Shown piece after piece: positions 7,862 to 14,520 of a stretch of DNA of 14,830 nucleotides. The translations under genes and the position numbers were made by a program. The stretch is from Verrucomicrobiota bacterium (GTDB lineage: Bacteria > Verrucomicrobiota > Verrucomicrobiia > Opitutales > Oceanipulchritudinaceae): assembly GCA_009908535.1 (NCBI GenBank), contig JAAAOD010000073.1, positions 1-14,830 of the forward strand. Direction: 5' to 3'. The notes below the pieces were generated by a model, which saw nothing but the letters and a program-made list of their open reading frames with translations, had not been told where the DNA came from and made no database searches. The number at the start of each line of letters is the position of its first letter. The stretch's first letter is position 1.

Positions 7862-8833
7862 ATGAAAATCGAGATCGACAACCTTCACCCCCGGCGGGAC
7901 ACCGAAGGGCGTATCCTCGACGCGCACGGGGGGCCCCTTTTTAATCGTTTCGACGGGTTGTTCTACAACTACGGCGTCCGGTACGGAGAGACGGACGGCT
8001 ACTCGCCGGAGACCGACTTTGTCTGCTATTCATCGAAGGACCTGCAAAACTGGAAGTTCCGTGGATCCATCTGGGATGGCACCCAGCGCCGGGGCCTTCA
8101 CTTCCGTCCGCATGTCATGTTTCACCCCGCCTCGGGAAAGTACATCCTGTGGTTTCTTTTTTACGAACAATTCCACCGCCCCGGTCCGAAGAAGCCCGGT
8201 CCGAATATCTGCATCAAGGGGACCGCCACCGCCGACCATCCCGCTGGACCCTTCACGCCGTACGAGTACGGGACCCGGCTCTCCTGTGAGCTTTCCGGGG
8301 ATCACGACCTGTTTGTCGACGACGATGGAAGCATCTACCTCGCCCACTCCCACCACGATTTCTCCGCCGCCACGGGCAAGGCCACGATCCGGGTGGAGAA
8401 ACTTCATGCGGACGGCCTCTCCTCGACCGGCGATCACGTCGTCCTCGATTCCGAAGGTATTCCTTGCGAAGCCCCGGCCCTCTTCAAGCGCGAGGGCACC
8501 TATTACTGTCTGTTCGACCAGTGGACAGACCGATTGAAATGGGGTTCCGGGGCACGCGTTTACACCGCACCGGATCCCCTGGGTCCATGGACCTATCGCG
8601 GCAATCCGAACCGGAATGAGAAAGGAGAATTCCGCATCTGGGCCCAGCAGAACACGGTGGCTCCGATCGAAACGAGCGAGGGGACGGTTTTTATCTGGGC
8701 GGGGGACCGCTGGCGCACCTCCGAATTCCTCGGAACCGACCTGCAGTACTGGCACCGGCTTGAATTCAACGAAGACGGGACTATTCAGCCCTTCCATTTC
8801 ACGGAGCGCTGGTCCCTCCATCTGGAGGTCTGA
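7862..8833 (+). CDS. GH43-like glycoside hydrolase, five-bladed beta-propeller, cytoplasmic
   Basis: This 323-residue single-domain protein has the features of the GH43/GH-F propeller enzymes. The N-terminal DAHGG block (20-24) resembles the NAHGG block of the exo-beta-1,3-galactanase-like GH43 group. G-D147-H-D-L-F-V-D-D-D-G supplies the conserved second-blade Asp, and P-C-E203-A-P-A-L-F-K supplies the candidate general acid, followed by GTYYCLFD. R-P-H at 82-84 is also typical. The length fits a catalytic domain alone. No signal peptide is visible, so it likely trims imported oligosaccharides. The ATG at 7862 is the first good start after the divergent promoter region; the ribosome binding site before it is weak. 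It precedes the racemase-like gene by 54 bases and is probably co-transcribed with it. Sugar specificity (galactose, arabinose, xylose or other) is not deducible. Confidence 0.75.
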   Translation: MKIEIDNLHPRRDTEGRILDAHGGPLFNRFDGLFYNYGVRYGETDGYSPETDFVCYSSKDLQNWKFRGSIWDGTQRRGLHFRPHVMFHPASGKYILWFLFYEQFHRPGPKKPGPNICIKGTATADHPAGPFTPYEYGTRLSCELSGDHDLFVDDDGSIYLAHSHHDFSAATGKATIRVEKLHADGLSSTGDHVVLDSEGIPCEAPALFKREGTYYCLFDQWTDRLKWGSGARVYTAPDPLGPWTYRGNPNRNEKGEFRIWAQQNTVAPIETSEGTVFIWAGDRWRTSEFLGTDLQYWHRLEFNEDGTIQPFHFTERWSLHLEV

Positions 8834-8887
8834 CCGCGCTCACCCCGACGGATTCCTCCCCGCCCACAGCAACGAAAAGATCGGACC

Positions 8888-9547
8888 ATGACACAACTTG
8901 CTTTTCTCCACACTTCCGCCAGCCTTGTCGCCCCGTTCAAGGAGCTTTGCGACAAGTACCTTGCCGGTAAGGACGTTGATATCTTCAACCTTGCCGACGA
9001 CAGCCTCATCAGGAACACCATCCGCACGGGATGCCTGACCCCCGCCACCGCCCGCCGGGTCATTGGCCATGTCCATTCGCTGGAGGAAGCCGGCGCCGAA
9101 CATGTCATGGTTACCTGCTCCTCCATCGGGCCCGCAGTGGAAATGGCGGCCCGGCTTGTCGGGATTCCCGTGTACCGGGTGGACCGTCCCATGGCCGCGA
9201 AAGCCGTCGAGGAGGCCGGCCGGATCGGCGTCGCCGCCACCCTGCCGACGACCCTCGATCCCACCTGCGAGCTTCTTCGGCGCGTCGCTGCCGAAAAGGA
9301 GCGGGAGGTCACGCTTGCCACGGCCTGCTGCGAGGGCGCCTTTGATGCCCTGATGGCCGGGGATGCGGGGACCCACGACAAGCGTATTGCCGCGGCTCTT
9401 GAAGACCTCATGGAAAAGTGCGACCTGATTGTCCTTGCCCAGGCCTCCATGGCCCGGGTCGCTGACCAGCTCCCGGTTGCTGCGCGGAAGGTCCCGGTCC
9501 TCGCCAGCCCGCCCCTCGCTATGGAGTTCCTCGCCCGACGTCTTTAG
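8888..9547 (+). CDS. Asp/Glu/hydantoin racemase superfamily protein with the second catalytic Cys replaced
   Basis: This 219-residue protein belongs to the Asp/Glu racemase superfamily. The first active-site cysteine is clear (C77 in VMVTCSSIGP). The equivalent of the second cysteine, usually in an LGCTH-type motif, is Gln185 in IVLAQASMAR; a CC pair at 147-148 sits elsewhere in the fold. The middle has GRIGVAATLPTTLDPT (111-126). Classical two-base racemisation through two cysteines therefore seems unlikely. I know similar LAQASM proteins, annotated only as racemase family, from sugar-catabolic clusters; their substrate is not established to my knowledge. It follows the GH43-like gene by 54 bases on the same strand and overlaps the 3' end of the opposing beta-glucuronidase gene by 29 bases. 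It is cytoplasmic (no signal peptide). Confidence 0.8.
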   Translation: MTQLAFLHTSASLVAPFKELCDKYLAGKDVDIFNLADDSLIRNTIRTGCLTPATARRVIGHVHSLEEAGAEHVMVTCSSIGPAVEMAARLVGIPVYRVDRPMAAKAVEEAGRIGVAATLPTTLDPTCELLRRVAAEKEREVTLATACCEGAFDALMAGDAGTHDKRIAAALEDLMEKCDLIVLAQASMARVADQLPVAARKVPVLASPPLAMEFLARRL

Positions 9548-11318
9548 TCTCGTCCCGGTTTTCTCCGTCATCGGGCGGATTCCGCAGCAGGCGCCGCAGA
9601 ACGTGCGCAACCAGCTTGGGCTTGCGGTCCCGGGTAAAGGCACCCTTCCGGTTAAGGATGATTCGCGTCAAGGTCTGGCCGGTCTTGAAATCCGCGAAAT
9701 TCCAGAGATGGAACCCGAAAATATACGGCTTGGAGCGCATAACGGCGATCTGCTTCTCGACGATCTCCGCCTGGTATTCTTCGGAAAAGGGTTGGGCTGG
9801 CCAGGCATGCATGCCGGGAACCGCGTCACCGCCGAATTCCGTGACCATCATGGGCTTTTGGAAGGCCTTGTGAAATTCGTCCAGTTTCCTGCTGAAAGCC
9901 TCAAGCGTGTCGTCGATCCGCCCGTGGCCAATGTACCAGCCATAGTACTTGTTCAGGCAGATAAAATCGTATTCGTGCATGGCCCGGTTATCCTCGACTT
10001 CGACATGGCCGACGTAGGTGATCGGACGGGTGGGATCGCATTGCCGGGCCGTCCGCGCCATGGCCTGGAAAAAAGCCAGCGCCGCATCGCTTTTCACATA
10101 CGGCTCGTTGGCAAGGCTCCATGCTACGACGCTCGGGTGGTTGGCATCGCGGGCGATCATACGCTCGATCATGGGTAACGCCCGGGCCTCCGTTTCGGGG
10201 GTGAACATGCGCTCGTTCATCCCGACAAAGGGCGTTTCGCCAATGACGAGAACCCCGTGCCGGTCGGCAAGGTCGTACACCTCCTCCGCGTAAGGGTAAT
10301 GGCCGGTTCGGAAAGAGTTGGCCCCCACCCAGCGCAACAGCTCGAAGTCCCGTATCGCCACTGCCGGATTGAACCCGCGCCCGTAAAAATCGCTGTCCTC
10401 GTGCTTGCCGAAGCCCGTCAGGTAGACCGGGCGGCCATTGAGGAGGAGCCCTTCTTCCCCGATGCATACTTCACGAATCCCAAATGGCTGCTGGTAGGTA
10501 TCCTCTTCGCCGTTCACCGATTCCAGGGTCAGGGCGACCTCATACATTTCCGGCCGACCGACATCCCAGAGGCGAGGGCTGGACACGGTAAGACGACCGC
10601 TCCACCAGCCAGTCCCGGCCTCCCGGGAAAGATCCGCCGTTTGCCCCTCAACTTCCGCAGCCAACCGGGCCACGGAGCCAGCATCGCTGACCGCCGCCCG
10701 CACTTCCAGCACCGCCTCCGTGTGATCTCCTGACAGCGATGTCCGCACAAAGACGCTTTCGATGCGGTTCGCCGCCGTTGCATACACCCAGACGCTGCGG
10801 TGAATGCCTCCGTAGGGAAAAAAATCATACGTAACCGGAGGATTCTGGTTGAAGAAGCCGATCCGCTCCTCCCCTTTGCCCGCCGCTTCCATGGCCGGCG
10901 GAAGCCCCACCGGGTCCAGGCGGGCGTCCACCTCGATCGTCAGCCGGTTGCCCGCCCCCGGTCGGGCCTCCTCCGTCAGCTCGAATTCCGAAGGCAGGCT
11001 ACCGCCTTCATAGGAGCCCAGTTCCTCTCCGTTCCACCATGCCCGCACTCGGTAATGGGCCGCTCCGATGCGCAGCCAGATGCGGCGCCCCCGCCATTCC
11101 GCGGGCAGGTGAACATCCCGTTGGTACCAGCCGCGCCCGAAAAAGGTGAAGAGATCCTCCCGCTGCTCGTTCCATGAGGCCGGCACCGCCAGCACCTTCG
11201 GATCGGGCAGCCCTCGCTCCCATCCATCCGCTGCCTCTCCTTCTTCCTGCGCCCGGAAATCCCAGAATCCGTCAAGGTTCAGGCGGCGGCGATTCGTATT
11301 TTCCTGTGGGTACAACAT
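9519..11318 (-). CDS. uidA: Beta-glucuronidase, GH2
   Basis: This 599-residue protein is collinear with E. coli UidA from end to end. It has a jelly-roll sugar-binding domain (about 1-180, with VPASWNEQ and GIHRSVWVY), an Ig-like linker domain (about 181-282) and a TIM barrel (about 283-575). The barrel contains FGKHEDSD (303-310), the acid/base Glu405 in SLANEP, LNKYYGWY (455-462), the nucleophile Glu494 in VTEFGGD, and FTRDRKPK (561-568). The N556-R-K558 motif corresponds to the N-x-K pair that reads the glucuronate carboxylate, supporting beta-glucuronide specificity over beta-galactoside. Residues 365-380 are shorter than the E. coli active-site loop. No signal peptide is present, so the enzyme would release glucuronic acid from imported oligosaccharides. 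Its upstream region is shared with the LacI gene and contains the operator core at 11469-11482. The stop lies inside the opposing racemase-like gene. Confidence 0.93.
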   Translation of the reverse strand: MLYPQENTNRRRLNLDGFWDFRAQEEGEAADGWERGLPDPKVLAVPASWNEQREDLFTFFGRGWYQRDVHLPAEWRGRRIWLRIGAAHYRVRAWWNGEELGSYEGGSLPSEFELTEEARPGAGNRLTIEVDARLDPVGLPPAMEAAGKGEERIGFFNQNPPVTYDFFPYGGIHRSVWVYATAANRIESVFVRTSLSGDHTEAVLEVRAAVSDAGSVARLAAEVEGQTADLSREAGTGWWSGRLTVSSPRLWDVGRPEMYEVALTLESVNGEEDTYQQPFGIREVCIGEEGLLLNGRPVYLTGFGKHEDSDFYGRGFNPAVAIRDFELLRWVGANSFRTGHYPYAEEVYDLADRHGVLVIGETPFVGMNERMFTPETEARALPMIERMIARDANHPSVVAWSLANEPYVKSDAALAFFQAMARTARQCDPTRPITYVGHVEVEDNRAMHEYDFICLNKYYGWYIGHGRIDDTLEAFSRKLDEFHKAFQKPMMVTEFGGDAVPGMHAWPAQPFSEEYQAEIVEKQIAVMRSKPYIFGFHLWNFADFKTGQTLTRIILNRKGAFTRDRKPKLVAHVLRRLLRNPPDDGENRDETKDVGRGTP

Positions 11319-11468
11319 GTCTCGGGTAAGAGAACCGGCCGCTTCGAGCTAACGGTGACCGATTCACCGAATCCGGCATCGGGAAAGGATCGAAGGCAGC
11401 GGTCTCATTTTTGATTCTTCCATCAATCACCCCAGCCTCATTCGATCCCAACTTCAAAGCTTGCCTTG

Positions 11469-11482
11469 TTGAACCAGTTCAA
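11469..11482. promoter_or_regulatory. Putative LacI-family operator (14-bp palindrome) in the uidA/lacI-type divergent region
   Basis: TTGAAC-CA-GTTCAA is a perfect 6-base-arm palindrome and equals the core of the site at 7691-7708, including the non-palindromic central CA in the same orientation. It sits 19 bases before the ATG of the LacI-family gene (11501), a position suited to autorepression, and about 150 bases before the beta-glucuronidase start. Binding by the adjacent regulator is inference. Confidence 0.75.
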
Positions 11483-11490
11483 TTGAAGAT

Positions 11491-11495
11491 GGAGG
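11491..11495 (+). promoter_or_regulatory. Ribosome binding site for the LacI-family gene
   Basis: GGAGG lies 5 bases before the ATG at 11501 and decides that start over the in-frame ATG at 11489 and the TTG at 11411. The TTG start would also place the operator palindrome inside the coding sequence. Confidence 0.7.
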
Positions 11496-11500
11496 ACGCG

Positions 11501-12502
11501 ATGGGAAACCCGGTACGGCTACAGGATATCGCGAAGGCCCTTGGCCTCGCAAAGGGGACGGTCTCGATGGCCCTGCGGGGGGATCCGCGTATCGCGGCGG
11601 CGACGCGGGCCCGCGTAACCGCGGAGGCGGAGCGAATGGGCTACGTGCCGGACCCGGCCCTGCGGCGGCTTTCGGCCCTGCGCTGGGCGGACGAATCGGC
11701 GGCGGGCCGGGTTTCCGTGGCGCTGGTGGTCTGGGACCGGAACGACTACCCTTTTTTATACCGGGACATCTCTTGGGCGGCGCGGGAGCTGTTGACGCGG
11801 CGCGGGTACGGCTTCGAGGAACAGATCGTCACGGACTGTCCGAGTCCGCGGCGGGCGGCGGCGATCCTCAAAGCCCGGGGGGTAGCCGGGATCCTTGCCC
11901 TTGCCTCCCGGAAAGATTTGGCGTGGACCGGCTTTCCCTTCGAAGATTTTTCCGGCGTGGAGATCCATGCGGGGAGCGGGCGCGCCACCGGGCTGCCCCA
12001 GATCCGCCCGGACAACTTCGGGAACATGCTCGCGGCCGCGCAGCGCTTGGGAGCGACGCGGCCCCGCTCGGCGGCGATCTGCCTCCTCAGCCAGGAGCGC
12101 CCATCTCTGACCGATTACCGCAACGAAGCGGCGGCCCTCTACGCGATCCGAGACTGGAAGGCCCTCGGGATCCGGCCGGCGGTGGTGCGGTCCTTTGCCG
12201 GCGGACCCGATGCCTTGGGCGAGATGGCGGACTGGCTCCGGCGGGCCCGCATCGAGGCCGCCATCGTCCCCAATTCATGGATGGCCGAGGCCCTCCGCCA
12301 CGAAAGGGGCGCGCCCAAGCTGCTGTATGCCCAGGCCGTGGAGGAGGGAAGCCGCGAGGCGGGCTTTCGCCAGGATTTCGGCGAACTCGCCCGCCGCGCC
12401 GTCATCCTCCTCGACAGTTATATCCGGGAGGGCCGCAAGGGCGCGAACGGCCAGAGCGAGACCCTCGTCGTCTCCTGGCCATGGCTGGAGCCGCGCGATT
12501 AG
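11501..12502 (+). CDS. LacI/GalR-family transcriptional regulator
   Basis: This 333-residue DNA-binding regulator is likely a repressor of the surrounding sugar genes. The N-terminal helix-turn-helix is clear (residues 7-27, LQDIAKALGLAKGTVSMALRG), followed by the third helix and hinge region (32-62). The hinge reads GYVPDPALRRLSALRW, not the classical YxPN-x2-AR form. That variant is familiar to me from Verrucomicrobiota. The periplasmic-binding-protein-like effector domain spans about 70-325 but is weakly conserved, with few of the usual signature strands. The usual length for the family is 330-340, so the protein appears complete. A palindrome lies just upstream and an identical core lies at 7691-7708, suggesting autoregulation plus control of the sulfatase, GH43-racemase and beta-glucuronidase units. 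The effector, perhaps a uronic-acid sugar, is unknown. Confidence 0.92.
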   Translation: MGNPVRLQDIAKALGLAKGTVSMALRGDPRIAAATRARVTAEAERMGYVPDPALRRLSALRWADESAAGRVSVALVVWDRNDYPFLYRDISWAARELLTRRGYGFEEQIVTDCPSPRRAAAILKARGVAGILALASRKDLAWTGFPFEDFSGVEIHAGSGRATGLPQIRPDNFGNMLAAAQRLGATRPRSAAICLLSQERPSLTDYRNEAAALYAIRDWKALGIRPAVVRSFAGGPDALGEMADWLRRARIEAAIVPNSWMAEALRHERGAPKLLYAQAVEEGSREAGFRQDFGELARRAVILLDSYIREGRKGANGQSETLVVSWPWLEPRD

Positions 12503-12525
12503 CGGCGCCGTCATGGCGATCATTC

Positions 12526-12557
12526 AGCAATCGCTCGGTTCCTTTACCGCGATTGCT
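12526..12557. terminator. Stem-loop downstream of the LacI-family gene
   Basis: AGCAATCGC (12526-12534) and GCGATTGCT (12549-12557) are perfect 9-base arms around a 14-base loop, beginning 24 bases after the regulator stop. No T-run follows, so a classical intrinsic terminator is not proven. Its position between convergent genes fits a transcription-end or RNA-stabilising role. Confidence 0.4.
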
Positions 12558-12639
12558 ACGCAGGCGCAGGGCGGAGGCATCGTGATTCCGCTTTCAAAAT
12601 GGATTGCGGAAACGTCCTTATCCGCCGGGGTGCCCGGGA

Positions 12640-12660
12640 AGCAAAGAGGCTATCTTTGCT
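12640..12660. terminator. Stem-loop downstream of the GH5 gene
   Basis: AGCAAAGA (12640-12647) and TCTTTGCT (12653-12660) are perfect 8-base arms around a 5-base loop, 22 bases past the GH5 stop on the minus strand. No clear T-run follows on either strand, so termination is a position-based inference. Confidence 0.4.
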
Positions 12661-12682
12661 CCGGTCGCCACTGGTTGGCGGC

Positions 12683-14095
12683 TCACGAAGGCGGAATCGC
12701 CGGCGGGAGATCCGCCTGCAGGAGGGTGAGGAGCTCCTCGCGGCAGCGGCAATTTTCGAGACGGAAAGCCTCCGCCATGGCGGCCATGCTTTCCGGCGGA
12801 GTGCCTTCGAGCGCGCGGAGCTGATGCTCGAGCAGGATACGGTTGAGCCCGCGCTGACCGTCGCCCCACGCGGCGTCATAGACGAGGGCGTTGGCTTCGT
12901 TTTTCCCCAGTTCGGGGATGAAAACCCCGTCAAAGGTGGCGGCGAAGGCCTCCCGGCATCGGGATCGACGCGCCCGCCATTCCGGCTCGTTCACAAAGCG
13001 GACCCATGCCTGGTCGGGGAGCGGATGGAAAAGCCCGAGCTTTTGCAGGTCCTTCCATGCCCAGAGCAGCCAGCCCCAGCCGCGGTCCTTGTGCAGCTGC
13101 ACCTGCGCGCGTAAGGAGGCGGCCGCGCGCCCCGGATCGGCGTTCTGCGGCCAGCCGAACTCGCCGAGAAGGACGGGCCGGCGGATCTTCTCCGCGTAGG
13201 CCGCCTCCTCCGCCGTCTCTTTCTCGAGAAAGGCGTACCATGCCTCCACGGTATCCTCTTCGGACTGTCCGGCCTCGAAGTTGATGCTCCGCTCGTGGTT
13301 GGCGAGGGGATAGTGATGGTAGGCCATGGCCGTGCGCGGGTCCGTGAAAAGGACCGGGTCGAGGGGGCGGCATCCCCCGCTGGTCCGCACCGGCGGACTG
13401 AGAACGATCCAACCTTCGGCATCGATCGCGCGGATCGCCTCGATGCAGCGCCCGTAGAGGTCGTTCATCGCGGCGGCCTGCGCGGCTTGCCCGCGTTCCC
13501 CGTGCTGGTTCACCTGCGGTTCATTGAGGAGATTGTACCCGAGGAGGGCCGGATGCCCGCCGAAGCGGCGGGCCATTGCCTCCCACCATGCGACCACCCG
13601 GTCCTGTTGGTGGCGGCTCTGCCACAACTCCGGGTAGCCGCTCGGGTTGTCGGCGGGAGGGGTCGTGTTCTGGCCCCCCGGCGCCGCATGCAGGTCGAGC
13701 AGCACCGCCAGTCCATGCCGGGCGCAGCCGTCGAACAGGGCCTCCACCGGAGCGAAGCCGGCCTCGTCGTACGCGAAGGGCGCCGCCTCCTCCTCGAAGC
13801 GCCGCCAGTTCAACGGCAGGCGCACCGTGTTGAAGCCCAGCCGGGCGATTTCGCGGAGGTCCGTCTCGTTCACGAAGGCCGCCTCGTAGGCCGCAAAAAA
13901 GGCCGTCGCCGGCGCTTCGCCCAGCTGCCGCCGCAGGGCCGCCCGGATCTGCCAGTCCGTGCCCTCCAGACCGAGCATGTAGCCCTCGAGGTTCAGCCAG
14001 CCGCCGAGGTTCACCCCCGTCGGACGAAAGGGCCGGCCGCCATGGGTCAGGCTGGGACCGCTCCCGGATGCGGAGGAAAAAGGAGGAGGCTGCAT
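12683..14095 (-). CDS. GH5-type glycoside hydrolase (endo/exo-beta-glucanase-like), no signal peptide
   Basis: This 470-residue enzyme has a clear GH5 TIM barrel, opening with GVNLGGWLNLEG (27-38), a form shared with exo-beta-1,3-glucanase-like GH5 members. Further landmarks are R92 in NTVRLPLNW, DLHAAPGGQN (134-143), the acid/base Glu192 in NLLNEPQ, AYHHYP (258-263), and the nucleophile Glu312 in LLGEFGWP. WAWKDL (345-350) supplies the closing barrel Trp region. About 90 residues after the barrel (about 375-470) are helical and unassigned. The ATG at 14095 was chosen because the family core begins at residue 27; the open frame further upstream runs across unrelated gene debris and has no family similarity. 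No signal peptide is visible, suggesting a cytoplasmic oligosaccharide-cleaving role. It faces the regulator gene and has no operator of the 11469-11482 type upstream, so its regulation may differ. Confidence 0.88.
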   Translation of the reverse strand: MQPPPFSSASGSGPSLTHGGRPFRPTGVNLGGWLNLEGYMLGLEGTDWQIRAALRRQLGEAPATAFFAAYEAAFVNETDLREIARLGFNTVRLPLNWRRFEEEAAPFAYDEAGFAPVEALFDGCARHGLAVLLDLHAAPGGQNTTPPADNPSGYPELWQSRHQQDRVVAWWEAMARRFGGHPALLGYNLLNEPQVNQHGERGQAAQAAAMNDLYGRCIEAIRAIDAEGWIVLSPPVRTSGGCRPLDPVLFTDPRTAMAYHHYPLANHERSINFEAGQSEEDTVEAWYAFLEKETAEEAAYAEKIRRPVLLGEFGWPQNADPGRAAASLRAQVQLHKDRGWGWLLWAWKDLQKLGLFHPLPDQAWVRFVNEPEWRARRSRCREAFAATFDGVFIPELGKNEANALVYDAAWGDGQRGLNRILLEHQLRALEGTPPESMAAMAEAFRLENCRCREELLTLLQADLPPAIPPS

Positions 14096-14169
14096 TCCGG
14101 CGACCCTGCCCGACCCCCGCCCGCCCGCGAACGCACCCCGCCTCAATCCGTTCAGGGGGCGCTTCCCGC

Positions 14170-14295
14170 ACCATGGCCAAGCGCTCCGAACGCATGCAGC
14201 GCTTGCTGTGGAACAAGGCGGAAGGATGGTTCTTTGACTACAATTTTGTCCGGTAAAAGACCTCCGGGATGATTTCCCTCGCCGCCATGGTGCCC
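14170..14295 (+). pseudogene. Decayed fragment of a trehalase-like (alpha/alpha)6 glycosidase
   Basis: The frame through ATG 14173 reads AKRSERMQRLLWNKAEGW and then FFDYNFVR before a TAA at 14254-14256. It continues in the same frame as KTSGMISLAAMVP before another TAA. The M-x3-LWN-x3-GWFFDYNF pattern followed by a SLAAMVP block resembles the stretch in GH37 trehalases and related glycosidases where a Trp-rich loop precedes the next barrel helix. Only about 40 residues remain and two stop codons interrupt them; nothing similar is visible upstream. I read it as the remnant of a deleted or truncated gene, on the strand opposite to the GH5 leader region. Family assignment rests on pattern memory alone. 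Confidence 0.4.
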
Positions 14296-14303
14296 TAAAA
14301 CAA

Positions 14304-14331
14304 ATGGATCCGATGTTTTCATCGGATCCAT
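14304..14331 (-). terminator. Intrinsic terminator after the PEP-CTERM gene remnant
   Basis: ATGGATCCGATG (14304-14315) and CATCGGATCCAT (14320-14331) are perfect 12-base arms around a TTTT loop (AAAA on the minus strand). On the minus strand the stem is followed by TTGTTTTA, a T-rich tract as expected for Rho-independent termination. It lies about 30 bases past the PEP-CTERM stop codon. Confidence 0.75.
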
Positions 14332-14343
14332 CGAGGAAAAATT

Positions 14344-14357
14344 TGGGTCCGGACCCA
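14344..14357. repeat. 14-bp perfect palindrome between PEP-CTERM stop and terminator
   Basis: TGGGTCCGGACCCA is fully self-complementary with no spacer. It lies between the PEP-CTERM stop (14362) and the terminator hairpin. It could reinforce transcript ending or be a protein-binding site; nothing in the sequence decides this. Confidence 0.5.
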
Positions 14358-14361
14358 GTCG

Positions 14362-14520
14362 TTATCGGCGCCGACGGCGCGTCCAGACGGCCAAACCGAA
14401 AACCAGGACACCCGCCAGCGCGGCGTAGGTAGAGGGTTCCGGGACCACCGTTATATCGTCGATCCGGAGTTGCACGTTCGCCGCGTCGCACCAGCCACCT
14501 TGGAAATTGACCAAAAATAG
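14362..14520 (-). pseudogene. C-terminal remnant of a PEP-CTERM sorting-domain protein
   Basis: The last 52 residues of an exported protein are recognisable. A beta-strand-like segment (NFQGGWCDAANVQLRIDDIT) is followed by the sorting tail VVPEPSTYAAL, a hydrophobic segment (GVLVFGLAVW) and a five-Arg end. This is a textbook PEP-CTERM signal, recognised by an exosortase, which is not in the window. PEP-CTERM proteins normally carry a signal peptide and 150 or more residues before the tail. Here the similarity stops at about 14520, and the in-frame sequence beyond is the antisense of an FAD-oxidoreductase fragment. The gene is therefore cut at its 5' end. The intact terminator at 14304-14331 shows that the 3' end is native. 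Confidence 0.75.

Noticed and set aside
7594..7881. N-terminal extension of the large sulfatase to 7881 (96 extra codons)
   Set aside because: It would run through the operator and over the start of the divergent GH43-like gene, while the ATG at 7593 gives a proper signal peptide.
11411..11500. Start of the LacI-family protein at the TTG at 11411
   Set aside because: The family helix-turn-helix begins right after 11501, a good GGAGG precedes 11501, and the operator would otherwise be coding.
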